Assembly (NCBI RefSeq): GCF_000149955.1
Contig: NC_030991.1
Span: 4,126,531-4,190,530, forward strand
Origin: Fusarium oxysporum f. sp. lycopersici 4287
Taxonomy: Eukaryota > Ascomycota > Sordariomycetes > Hypocreales > Nectriaceae
Direction: 5' to 3'
Length of the DNA stretch: 64,000 bases
Position numbers and translations under genes: made by a program
Notes under the pieces: model-generated
What the model saw: the letters and a program-made list of their open reading frames with translations, nothing else
Databases searched by the model: none
Told to the model about the DNA's origin: nothing
Shown: piece after piece, positions 45,418 through 55,215 of the stretch
How the letters are laid out: every line of letters begins with the position of its first letter
Numbering within the stretch: the stretch's first letter is position 1

Positions 45418-46677
45418 TTAACAAGACGATATCCCGTCATCTGGCCCGGGCGTTCCCTCCTGAGATGGTCCCGCTCTTCTTATCCCCGCATCCTGATTGC
45501 TAATACAGTAACGGCTGCCACAAAGACATGCATGATTTTCCGCCCAATATTCCTCTCCATAGTTGACAAGAATCCAACTGTTTCGCTTGATATGACGAGT
45601 TGCTCGCAGCATCACACGCCACCTTCCTGAGATGTTCCACGATTCAAATTTGCAATTGGACTCGCAAGAATGGTTGACTTTGCGCACCCAGTTCCCCATG
45701 TAGCGGGGATATACCTGACACCATGTGACTTCCTTGCCGCCCGGCGAAAGGTCGTCGCGGGACAGGTCGGCTGCCCAGCCGTCGGTATAATAGTCAATAG
45801 GCGCTAGTTCACCCACCAACTCGCCCAAAAACTCGCCACGCTTGTAGTCAGTTGTTGCCCAAGCTCCCTCGCCCATGTTTACTGTATCCACAATAGATGG
45901 TTTCTCCTGGCGGACTTGTTTATGTATGCAATTGCACACAGATCTTGTGCAAAAGGCACACTGGCGGAGGTGTCCGGGAATCCAGGTCGGATCTTGACCG
46001 ACAAGGAATCCAGGAGGCCCCTTCCAGTTTGGGTACTTGTCCGGCGTCCAAACATTAGTCGATATCGAGGTCGTGACTTGAAAATCAGAGCCTCTAAACC
46101 ATGATTTGTTGGGGAACGGTTGCGCAGGTGACATGTTGCATGTTCTCTTCGCTATTTGTCGGCTGCTGGAACTCATTTTTGAAGGGTCGATGAGGTCCAT
46201 ATAACAGTATTTCAGCCTGCCGGACGACTTTTCAAAAAACTGCGGCATACCAGACACCACTTGGCCCCCCAGTGGCCCGCGTAGGAATCGGCCACCGAAA
46301 TATCGAACCTTTGCAGGCTGCGACTCTCTCATCTGGCGGACAAGAGCAAGCAGCTCTGGTGGAAAGGTTGCTTTCAGCCTCTCATTCTTAAGGCGCTGCA
46401 GTATGTATCTGCGCTTATCACGAGTGGCTTCGCCATTTGAGAGCTTTCTTATTGGTCAGCAGCAAACACTTTATGCGCGGGAGATTGAATTCATCCGTAC
46501 CAGGGCTTGCATGGATCCACTATGCTGCGTCAAAACATGCCTATTCAAGTTTATTTTCCAATGGCCACAAATACCACATTGGCGTCCGTTCAGCTTATAG
46601 TTTTCATCAATCTCTTTGAACCTGACATTATTTGTGGCTGGTTCATAGGCTTGAATCGATGAAGGTGTTGAGCACAT
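45418..46677 (-). CDS. SET-domain protein with N-terminal zinc finger, 400 aa
   Basis: A putative protein-lysine methyltransferase. Exons 46677-46501 and 46443-45418 are joined across a 57-nt phase-0 intron (donor GTACGG, acceptor AAAG); without splicing the frame ends after seven further codons. Residues about 32-52 form a compact finger, CGICGHWKINLNRHVLTQH (C-x2-C-x9-H-x4-H). A charged helical region follows (about 60-100). A cysteine pair CAFCTRSVCNC (221-231) stands where a pre-SET would be. The SET core has GEGAW (250), the NHSC motif inside VNHSCESNC (315-323), WILVNYGEEYW and a post-SET-like CLCGSRYC (365-372). All key SET elements are present. Targets are unknown; a fungus-specific chromatin enzyme distinct from Set1/Set2/Dim-5 is inferred from the unusual N-terminus. 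Confidence 0.85.
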
Positions 46678-47295
46678 AATGAGGGAAGTGAAATCAAGTC
46701 GAGTCCGCTGACATGCTTTGGAGAGTCTTAATTCGTTGGAGTTATTTAGTCATTACATATACATCGTCGTCATTATATGTCTGTCGCATGGGTGATCTAG
46801 CAACCCTTTAACAGGACCAAGTTTGATGAATGGCTCCAAGGATGATGCGCGAAGGTGTACTTCAGCATCAAGCTCGCATACGAGTTCACATACGAGTTCA
46901 CATACGAGTTCACGAGTTCACAGATGAGTTCACAGATGAGTTCACAGATGAGTTCACAGATGAGTTCACAGATGAGTTCACAGATGAGTTCACAGATGAG
47001 TTCACAGATGAATCCATAATATTGCCTGAATCAGCTTAGCGTAAAGACACTAATCCTATCATGGGACGAACCCCAGTCCAGTTACGGGGCAGCTCTGTTA
47101 GCCGACCTTTTAATCTTAGGAGCGGGTCCACAGTTTTGCTAGCCTCAATGTGTCTGGATTCCGATCTTGAATTGGATGCGGACTAATTCCGTTCGCGAGT
47201 ACCTACTTTCCGCCACAAACAGTGATTAGTAACAGAGCTTCTTCATTCTACCGTACTAACCGAATAAACGCTCTTAGATCGAGCGCTCTTGTACC
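46678..47295. other. Intergenic region containing a minisatellite
   Basis: It lies upstream of the SET gene (left) and downstream of the next minus gene. A plus-strand frame 46830-47039 runs through the repeat and would encode a (FTDE)n peptide; this is more likely a by-product of a repeat unit whose length is divisible by three than a gene. Confidence 0.5.
46877..47012. repeat. 12-bp minisatellite, about 11 units in two variants
   Basis: First about three units of the ATACGAGTTCAC type, then eight near-perfect units GAGTTCACAGAT, ending at a degenerate GAATCC. The eight later units are identical, which points to recent expansion by slippage or unequal exchange. On the plus strand it reads through as Glu-Phe-Thr-Asp repeats. 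Confidence 0.9.
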
Positions 47296-47655
47296 TCAAA
47301 CTTGACCTTGACCTTCCCTCCCCCCAGAAGACGTATTTCCATTAATCATTTCCCCTTCTTCACCAAACGAAACCCATAACCTCTTGCAATCTTTTTGTTC
47401 TCTGCAATGCAAAGGATAACGGCATTCGTTCCAACAATGTGTTGACCGTATTCGTTGGCCGATTGAGAGGTATCGAATGTCAATTAAATCTTGGCAGGCA
47501 GCGCCGGATACTTTACTATTGAGGCAAAATCGATGCCCATCCCCCAAACAGCGGTTGGTGACGGCAAACCTGTAGGCAACATTGCATCTGTGACATATCC
47601 ATTGCCAGGGGGCATCCAATATGACAAGATGCCCATCAGAGATTTGTTTTACCAT
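47296..47655 (-). CDS. Zinc-ribbon-like cysteine-rich hypothetical protein, 119 aa
   Basis: Single exon from ATG 47655. After a short hydrophobic start comes WICHRCNVAYRFAVTNRC, then DGHRFC, a mid cysteine (SGAAC), and later THCWNECRYPLHC. This spacing of CxxC, C, HxxC and CxxxC-YP-x2-C pairs looks like a metal-binding fold. I recall similar cysteine-rich domains in lineage-specific Fusarium proteins, though no name is attached. The tail is Gly-rich. An upstream exon is possible because the gene begins directly with the fold; the frame before it (to about 48224) is hydrophobic and unconvincing. Confidence 0.5.
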   Translation of the reverse strand: MVKQISDGHLVILDAPWQWICHRCNVAYRFAVTNRCLGDGHRFCLNSKVSGAACQDLIDIRYLSIGQRIRSTHCWNECRYPLHCREQKDCKRLWVSFGEEGEMINGNTSSGGREGQGQV

Positions 47656-49022
47656 GTCGCCGGCACTTGATCTAGGCAGAAGGAGTTTTGGCTAAACACG
47701 TAGAGGTATGTGACGAGAGATAGATTAAGTACAGAACCCTGAACGGGCGTACTTGAGGATGAAGAGAAAAGAAGAGAAGGAAGTAGGGAAGGCAACAGGA
47801 TTTGTGAGTGACATATCCATTTCCCGGGATTGGTGCTGCCTTCTTTATGTGTCAAGTCAATCAACCAGGTTAGCAGGAGTCTGGATGTGATCTGATACAA
47901 TTGTGAAACCTGATTGTCCCGGAGACCCAAGAGAAAAAGACAAGGTTTTCTCCTAGTACATGCATCATGACCCAACGCTCGTCTTCGGACATCGAAACTA
48001 CCGTTAAAACAGCCCACCCCGGACAACGCGGGAGTAGTCGCCCTTGACCACATGTATTCTGCAAGGTTGCACCTAATCTTCTGCTTGATGAGTCCGTTCT
48101 CCGGAGAGACCAACGGATGCAGTAATATTATCCAATGGCTTGTCGTTACTGAACGTTGATGAATTAGTGAAAAGGGCTCTTTTCGCCCTGGAAGATCGAG
48201 ATTTTGGGCCAAGTACACGTGCAATCTCTAACGTTTCTTTCTCGGCAGAATCATCGATGCTGAGTGGCTGCCAAATATTCACACCAGAATATCGTCACAG
48301 ATTGGCAATTTCTACAGTCGCTGAGCAGATGCCATCATGGTATTAATAATCAACCTCCAACAATGGAGCTGGTCATAGTCATCAAAACTATTTCTCATAT
48401 TACCAGTATGCCTGTTATTGGCTGTCCTTCTGCATGAGGGTCGGTATTCGCCCTACAAATGACCGGTACAGTAAACTTCAGATTCAGTTATCTTTGAACC
48501 GCTCAAGATTTAGTATTGTAGGTTGGGAAACGAAGAATGGGAAGCAGAAGTGTACAGTAGAAAGTAAACTGAACTTAGCTGAATGTCTTGCCAGCAGCCT
48601 ATTCATGGTTCAAGATAAACTACCCGATAGTGGAGAACGGCTGCTAATCTTGGGGCGGTATTCATTACTTGGATCCTATCTAGACTAATATTTAAGAAGC
48701 ATGCATCCCCAACAAATCATTTTCGTATTAGAGAGAATAATTCAGTTAAACATTATGTTAGTTTGAGTGCAAGACAAACAAACTTCATCATTTGAAATAT
48801 AAACCTAGAAGAACGCTCGTACTGGGCTTCCTACACTTGTTCCCATCGAGAGTCTTATTTCTACGTGATAAACATAACCTACTACCATAGCTAAACTAGT
48901 AGCCATACTTCAATCATGTCTCCTTTAAAACTAGAAGATTCATAGTCAGGCCAGCCCCATAAATAATGTACACCGCTATCTCATAGGCAATCTATGAAAT
49001 TCATATGGTTTCAAACCGCTGG
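47656..49022. other. Intergenic region, 1.4 kb
   Basis: Overlapping frames on both strands (up to 191 codons on the minus strand at 47649-48224) are Leu/Ser-rich and carry no recognisable domain, so none is called. The right half is AT-rich. Confidence 0.4.
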
Positions 49023-49964
49023 CTATGAAGGTTTTGCAATCCAGACAGTAGCACAGCCGTCTTCAAGCGAGCCTCCACGGTCAGAACATTCCTTTTCGAT
49101 TACTCCAAAACATGTGAGACATGCTGCCTCACTGAATTCATACTTATCGATATCACATGTTGATCTTACGTATGCAAACAGAGCTAAATCTTTCTGTTCC
49201 AAATTGCTCTTGGGATTCTTGGGTGTAAGTGGCTTTTCCTTGAATTGCCGACAAAATTCGTTGACTGCTGTCATCCTTGTCTTTTTGTAGGTGTTATCTA
49301 ATAAAGTACGGTCCTTCGACGCCCAACAAGTCCATGGTTTCGCCGTAGGAGAGTGTGTCTCTGCCGATGTTGGGGTCGTAGGGTCGGCACTCTGACTTGT
49401 GACATCGGTAGCTGCCCCGGTTGGCTTACTACCAGCTGAACCAGTGGCCTTCTTTGAGCCTGTTTTTACTAGTGTCGGGGTATTGTTACGAGTGGTATCA
49501 GTCGCCTGCCCGGTTGGCTTAATATTAGTTTGGTCGGCGGTCTTGTGTGTGCCTGCAGTACTGGTTGTTGTATGATCAGGTGTTGTTTCAGACGCAGGTA
49601 CAGGTGTATTAGTATTTTCTTTTGTTGAAGTAGATAGTGTTGACTGTTGGGATGGCATTGGGGTGTTTTGGGTTGTCTCCTCTCCGAGTAACAGCAGGGT
49701 TTTGGGGCAATTTCCAGACCATATAGCAGGTTTATTAATAGTCATCTCACTACCATATGGCACTGTGTACGTCCCACCTGTCCCTATCTTATCAGCGTCG
49801 ATACCTTCATTTATACTCTCGAATTCCTCTACGCTAACCTGAGGAAGTGCAGGAATAAGGTCATTTATCACAGTCATGCCGAAATGTGGAGACCACAAGG
49901 CATAATTTGCGTCGCAAGCCGCGCTGACAAGAGGATACAGCCAGAGCCAGATCAATGAATTCAT
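49023..49964 (-). CDS. Secreted Ser/Thr-rich protein with cysteine-rich C-terminus, 313 aa
   Basis: Single exon from ATG 49964. The N-terminus MNSLIWLWLYPLVSA is a signal peptide. Residues 16-90 form a small globular part with two cysteines and INEGIDADKIGTGGTYTVPY, which recalls the end of a LysM motif, though a full LysM is not certain. Residues about 95-210 are a Thr/Ser/Pro-rich linker (TSTKENTNTPVPASETTPD) likely to be O-glycosylated. Residues 211-313 contain seven cysteines (CWASKDR to CATVW) and may form a disulphide-bonded module. It is expected to be wall-associated or extracellular; an effector-like role is possible but unproven. A broken duplicate lies at 53640-54180. Confidence 0.75.
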   Translation of the reverse strand: MNSLIWLWLYPLVSAACDANYALWSPHFGMTVINDLIPALPQVSVEEFESINEGIDADKIGTGGTYTVPYGSEMTINKPAIWSGNCPKTLLLLGEETTQNTPMPSQQSTLSTSTKENTNTPVPASETTPDHTTTSTAGTHKTADQTNIKPTGQATDTTRNNTPTLVKTGSKKATGSAGSKPTGAATDVTSQSADPTTPTSAETHSPTAKPWTCWASKDRTLLDNTYKKTRMTAVNEFCRQFKEKPLTPKNPKSNLEQKDLALFAYVRSTCDIDKYEFSEAACLTCFGVIEKECSDRGGSLEDGCATVWIAKPS

Positions 49965-50880
49965 GGTTTATGCCAGCATTGGTGAGCGTGTTCTAAGTCG
50001 TTCCAAATGGCAAGCTATATACTGGCGAATGATGCTGTTTTAATATGCAACACATTGAGACCTACCTAAATATAGCACATGAACAGCATAGCATAGCTTA
50101 TAGAAATATAATTGAAATATCTGAAGAGATCATGCTATTTCTGAATCGTCCAATCCAGCCACGTATTAGACCAGTGTGGGGCCTTGCCTGCTTCGCGCTG
50201 CGGGCCACGGTCGCTATCGTTGAATGAGTAGCTTTCCGAATTACTTTTGCATACAGATGTTTTATTTGACCGAAAGATTAGTTGCTGATTCCCAACGTAT
50301 CTTCAAACAACGTTTCCGCCAAAGACACTAGACCGTTCAACCTATTTAACAGTGTGGTTTGCTTTCTTTCTCACGTGTTGAGGAGTTGGGTTGTGCAGAA
50401 GAAAGAGAGGCGGGAAGCTCTTTGTACTGCAGGTCTTTCCATAATCAGTAACTAAGTGCTATGAATATTTAGTATTCCCTATTTTGATTAAATGAAAACA
50501 GAGTATGTAGTCAGCCATACCTTTTCTCGGCACATCGAATCCCAAGCTGACGTTTATCATTCGCAACAGAGAAAGCCAGGAATAGGCCCAGTGTCTAGTT
50601 TGTATACAGTATCTCAACTATCCTCTGTCACAAACAGTAACATGCATTAAGTCCTGAGAGATGACCGAAGGCGGTTCGGTGAACTTCGATTCTAATATGT
50701 CACCTCTTGATACCGTTGGCTTCAGTCAAGAACATTTCTCGTCTAAGCACATCCACTTTTATTACTCTTACTCGGCAAAGGAAAGACAGTCGAGGTACTG
50801 CCGTCTCCTTTGTCAAGAACTCAATCATTATTGAGTCATCTATCTTATCCTTACGTACTGTACAAGTGCTCAAAACTGTA
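49200..50880. repeat. Segmental duplication, copy A (intact)
   Basis: It contains most of the secreted-protein gene and its upstream flank. Matching blocks recur in the same order at about 53640-54530 (copy B). Copy B lacks a large part of the linker-coding DNA and roughly 500 bases that lie at about 49990-50545 in copy A. Confidence 0.75.
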
Positions 50881-52124
50881 AGATTATCTCAGCCCGTTGC
50901 CGTGCTTTTGCCCGATTATCATCATGTCCTGTTATCAACAGGGGTGATGTTCACTCGTCCTCCTCCGTTTCTCTCTTCCTCATTTCTAAATTTAGGCTTC
51001 CTCTCAATTTGAGGCAGAAACCCACCGGATGCGTTGTAGGCCTATCTATAATTGGCATCAAACCTTAGCTAGAGGACATCAGTGGCAGGTCTATATTTGT
51101 TTTTATTGCCCCTTTTAGAGCACATGTATTGCTTCTTTAACCAAAGCTTCAGAAGCACTCCAAAGCTGGCCGCTTGGTTAGGCCATTGCGTCTATAATGG
51201 CTAATGTCTGGCTTGGGAGACATTTCAGATGAGTCTATGAACCCCGCCACCTGCCGTGACTGGAGTAAGAACTCATCCTATAATTACCTACTGGTAAAAT
51301 TTGGGACTTTATCCAAACTCTCTGCGGCCAGCAACGTGATGTCATGATGATGACCCGTCAACGCCAAGAAGCGGAGTGTTACTGACCTAGCACTGCTTCA
51401 CTGGCATAGAATGCATGAACAAATGTCGGGGGTATCTGCGCAGGCGCTGGAAACATTTCAATGTAAAGTAGAATAAACATAGAATATAGGAGGGACTGCA
51501 TTAACTTTATAAATGAAAACATGCGCCTTTTATCTGTCGATTAGGTTTCACCTGCGTATAGCAAAATTTGATAGCTTATCCTATGCTACCTAAACTTATT
51601 CTATCTTATCCTATCTATTCCTATCCTAATATTATTCAGATAGACCAGAGATTCTGTTTTATTAGAGTTAATTGATATGACAAAGTGTATCACGAGCTTA
51701 TACCAAACAAACGAGCCTCAATAAGCCTAAAGTCCCCAAACATTTATGGAGCCGTACTTGAAACAGTCGATATATAACCTTTAAGGTAGGCACCATGCTC
51801 CAATAAGTATTCCGAGCATCAACAAAGCCACAGACAGGAGTAAATGTGTCTCACTCGCTTCTTTGTCAAGAAAGCTCAAATGCTCTGTCGGGTCATGGTT
51901 ATCCTTCTCAAGGCGCGCCATTAAAGAACAGTATTACAGGCTCTTGTTACTCAAAACCGACTTGACTCAATGATTCCCAGGCCATTATCTGTAGTGCTAT
52001 TAGTTCTTGAACAGACAAAAATGCTTTAAGAGGTCTTAGGAATAGTTTCACACCTATCGCTAGGCACTTCCAGCTTACCTAAACAATAGCAGGGCCTCTG
52101 TCTTGCTGTATATGTTACCGGCAA
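49965..52124. other. Gene-poor region; left part belongs to a segmental duplication
   Basis: Bases about 50545-50880 match 54190-54530 (see the repeat entry). The stretch at 51590-51630 has repeated CCTATCTTATC-like units. No gene recognised. Confidence 0.5.
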
Positions 52125-52508
52125 TTATCTTAAAATGGGCCGCAATCCAGGATTTTCTCTGCATTGTGTTAACGTTATAGGGCCTGACATCAGGCCTGGC
52201 TGAATGCTATTGGGGCGTTTGGAAGAAAATGAACCACTGTCACCTAAAAAACGCCTTACGACAGGCTGATATAGCATTTCCGGTCTAGCTTGGTAGCTTT
52301 CAATCATAGTCGGAACAAATGACTGGCTGCAGGCTGAGGCGCACTTGTCACAGCGTACTGATCCAATACTATCCAGTGGATAGGCGGTTCTTACTGTATG
52401 TGACTGTTGGTTACCCCCCAACTTCCACCGGCATCTTGCAAGAATATCGCACTCAAGACAATACATAGGCCAGCTGTATGCCAAGTTTGGAAGTGTCTGT
52501 TGAGACAT
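52125..52508 (-). CDS. Small cysteine-rich hypothetical protein, 127 aa
   Basis: Single exon from ATG 52508. The first half contains YCLECDILARC and VRCDKCASAC, two CxxC-type pairs that could bind one zinc. The second half is basic and polar without motif (VVRRFLGDSG, SSKRPNS). I recall many short Fusarium proteins with a comparable cys-x2-cys couplet, but cannot name a family. It lies alone in an AT-rich gap; upstream is a TATATATAG tract near 52615. Confidence 0.4.
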   Translation of the reverse strand: MSQQTLPNLAYSWPMYCLECDILARCRWKLGGNQQSHTVRTAYPLDSIGSVRCDKCASACSQSFVPTMIESYQARPEMLYQPVVRRFLGDSGSFSSKRPNSIQPGLMSGPITLTQCRENPGLRPILR

Positions 52509-53639
52509 GAAGTATGAAGTAATCGTCTATCTTTAAGTTGTATACAGACAGAAGGCAACTGAAAAACAGCGAAATAACTGTACTTATAGTCTAACAACAA
52601 GTAATCAAAATACTATATATATAGTTATTACTTTAAATATCCTTGTTAAGGATAGTATTGTCTAAAAACAAAATAGTCGTTGCGCTTCTTTTGGGGCGCG
52701 CAACCCGTTCGCATTGCGCGAGAGGCTGATCAGAGGAGTTTTGGAAGCAGCATCACAGGTTATCGGCGCGTAAGAAGAAGAGCCGATTTTGCAGACTGCC
52801 GCGGTGGTTGTTGCGGTACTAAAACCATTGAGTGCAAGTCATGATTCATCACCCAGACAAAGCTGCGACATGTTCAATGGACGGAAGGGCCGGATCTTCC
52901 GAAATCCCGGCGCCACTCCAGGGAAGTGGGGCCACCAAAAAAAGCAACAGATGCAGGGTAACTAGGTGAGGTGTTTTTTGATCAAGGACATGCAGCGTCC
53001 TTAAGCAGCATTGGAGAGAGTGTTTTCAGTCATCAGCGTTTCTCATAAAGTCACCATAGGCAGTAGGAATTCTGTTTCTTGCTCGGGGAGGGGTAACCAG
53101 CTTGTCATCCATACTCTGGCATGTGACATATCGCTCTTACGTTATGGAGACAGGCATATGCAAGCTCCACACAGCTTTTCCCTTCCCAGCCTCCCTTCGC
53201 TGAGTTCGAACAAAGGCTGTTCTAGGTAGGACTGAGTCAAAGTTGTAAACCGTTAACCAATTAAATCCTAGCATCTATTTTGAGGGTAAGAGCTCTGCAC
53301 TAAACCAGCTAATAATATAGAGCTCGCGGGGGCACAGAGTAAGCAAGCATCCCGCCTAATGTAAAAATAAATCCTTGTTCATTTACGAGTTTATAGGACT
53401 TTTGAATTAGGTAAATGCCCTGGCATGGGCGTTGACGCTAAAAAATCCTCAGCAAGAGTGAAAGTTCCACATCAACCATGCTAGGATTCAACACCTGCTA
53501 GATTAGGACCTAAACTGTCGGGTCGGTGCTGGCGTGGACGAACGGATCTTGCCAGTGCCAGAAGTGGCCTTAACACCCACTGTAGTTTGTGCTTTCGCGA
53601 CAGCTCCAAGCCAGCGCACGCTTGTAGGGGGCGAATATG
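52509..53639. other. Intergenic region, 1.1 kb
   Basis: The left end is strongly AT-rich with TATATATA. No gene recognised. The minus-strand reading at 53481-53640 follows the pseudogene's frame but has lost similarity to copy A. Confidence 0.45.
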
Positions 53640-54180
53640 CTTTTCGAGGTCTCGCATGTCTGTGAACTCAGTCTTATGCTGACAGAATTTCTTGACTGCT
53701 GTCACCTTCATCTCTATGGAGGTTGTATCTAATAAATCAGAAACCTTTTGCCGTCCAACAAGTCCACGGTTCGGCTGGAGGAGAGTATGTCTCTGCCAAT
53801 GTTAGGCTCGTAGGGTCGGTACTCTGATTGGTGGCATCGGTAGCCTGCCGAGTTGGCTTACTACCAGTTGGGTCGGCGGCCTTGTGTGAGCCTGCGGTGT
53901 ACGACCAGGTGTCGTCTCAGACGTGAGGACATGTGTATGAAGATTCTCTTTCGTTGAAGTAGATAATGTTGACTGTTGGAGTGGCATTGGGGCGTTTTGG
54001 GTTGTCTCCTCTCCGTGCAATAGCAGGGTTTTGGGGCTATCCCCAGACTAGATAGCCGGTTGATTAATCATCACCTCTGGGCTATATGGCACCTTGTGCT
54101 TCCCACCTTGGCCTATTGTATCGGCGTCAACACCTCGATTTTCCTTCTCGAATTCCTTTAGCTCTATGGCTTCTCTGCAC
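53640..54180 (-). pseudogene. Decayed copy of the secreted Ser/Thr-rich protein gene
   Basis: The DNA matches the gene at 49023-49964 over several blocks: the TAVKKFC region, the GTCTCTGCCAATGTT block, the Thr-rich linker around GTTTTGGGTTGTCTCC, and the GVDADTIG region. It is broken: a TGG codon (W in WSGNC of copy A) has become TAG at 54050-54048, the next cysteine is Ser, the linker is shortened with loss of frame, and the 5' end with the signal peptide and the cysteine-rich 3' end are not recognisable. The TGG-to-TAG change is a C-to-T transition in CpA context on the plus strand, as produced by repeat-induced point mutation. Confidence 0.75.
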
Positions 54181-54530
54181 GGCAACGCAAGCTGTTTATC
54201 ATTCGCGGCATATAAGAGCAAGGAAGTGGCCCAGCATCTTCTTCGTATATCGCACCTCTACTATAATCATGATACATAACAAACAACAATCAGCGCTATG
54301 TCCTGGGAGCCGACAGAAGACGGTTTGGTGATTGGCTCGTGATGTTTCACGCAACTTTGATCCTTATATGTCACCTCTCTACGTCCGTGGCTCCAACCAA
54401 GAAGGTTTCTCGTGAAAGGAAATTCAATTGTACTACTCTAGCTGGGCATCGAAATACAGTAATCGCGTTATTGCCACCTACTCCATCCTTAAGAACCAAA
54501 TCACAAGCCCGTCATCTATCTAATCCTTGC
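53640..54530. repeat. Segmental duplication, copy B (decayed)
   Basis: It matches copy A (about 49200-50880) in order and direction. Beyond the pseudogene, blocks such as GTTTATCATTCGC, GGCCCAGC/GTGTCTAG and ATATGTCACCTCT recur with substitutions. Copy B is about half the length because of internal deletions. Confidence 0.7.
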
Positions 54531-54696
54531 ATGTATACATATCGTTCTATTAGTAATTGCAGTGGCCGCACCTACGTAGTAGGCTCCCGAAGCTACCAAC
54601 AAACGCATGATATGGAAACCACCGATCGTAAAGATTGCGGCGGCAGGTGTAGGGCGTCCGGTCGTGATACTTTGTTCCGGGTTTGCATCGCCACTC

Positions 54697-55206
54697 CTAG
54701 CCCCGCCTGCCGGTTTTCGATCGGTTCTTCCAGATGCTCACAACGGTCGCCATTGTGACCCACAATAGGACAAACAACACTGCAACAAAAAAGACGGTAC
54801 ACCAGGTTGGTGACATCGAAGCTCTCCAAAGAATTAGGCCTGCGACAAATTGTGCAGCGGCTATGTACGCCATAAAGCTTGGTGCCCATAGCAAAATCGG
54901 AGTCCCGCCGGTACTAGTGGCGAAGTCTTTTTCAAATCTATCTTGGTATGCAAAGGACAACAGTGTAGCGACTACAAGCTCCATCGTGGATGTTATGGTT
55001 GCGCCTACAAGGAAGCTCGTCGCCGCGAGTAGGGAGATCTTGTCTTCGTCTACTTTTGCGCCTTCAAAGATCACCGTGACAAGACTCATAGCGCCTACAA
55101 GAGCGGAAATACCGTTAACGATTTTGAACTCAGCAAGAAGTTTGCAAGCATTTTGATGCAGTTTTTCAGTCATCGTTGATTCATTTTGATGCAGTTTTTC
55201 AGTCAT
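54697..55206 (-). CDS. Small four-span membrane protein with duplicated N-terminus, 169 aa
   Basis: Single exon. The first ATG (55206) lies in one copy of an exact 33-base tandem duplication, and a second in-frame ATG (55173) lies in the other, so the protein starts MTEKLHQNEST followed by MTEKLHQNA. Either start can serve. Four hydrophobic segments follow: NGISALVGAMSLVTVIFEGA, ISLLAATSFLVGATITSTM with LVVATLLSFAY, FMAYIAAAQFVAGLILW and CTVFFVAVLFVLLWVTMATV. The C-terminus is short and basic (WKNRSKTGRRG). No family is recognised. It is expected in an internal or plasma membrane. Confidence 0.6.
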   Translation of the reverse strand: MTEKLHQNESTMTEKLHQNACKLLAEFKIVNGISALVGAMSLVTVIFEGAKVDEDKISLLAATSFLVGATITSTMELVVATLLSFAYQDRFEKDFATSTGGTPILLWAPSFMAYIAAAQFVAGLILWRASMSPTWCTVFFVAVLFVLLWVTMATVVSIWKNRSKTGRRG

Positions 55207-55215
55207 CGTTGATTC
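55150..55215. repeat. Exact 33-bp tandem duplication spanning a start codon
   Basis: Two identical 33-base units at 55150-55182 and 55183-55215, each containing the ATG and first codons of the membrane-protein gene on the minus strand. The unit length is a multiple of three, so the frame is kept. Confidence 0.9.

Noticed and set aside
46830..47039. Plus-strand frame encoding (FTDE)n
   Set aside because: The frame is open because the 12-bp repeat is a multiple of three; there is no protein-like sequence outside the repeat.
47649..48224. 191-codon minus-strand frame
   Set aside because: Leu/Ser-rich, overlaps an opposite-strand frame, and lacks recognisable features; it may contain a leader or exon of the neighbouring zinc-ribbon gene, but no splice model was convincing.
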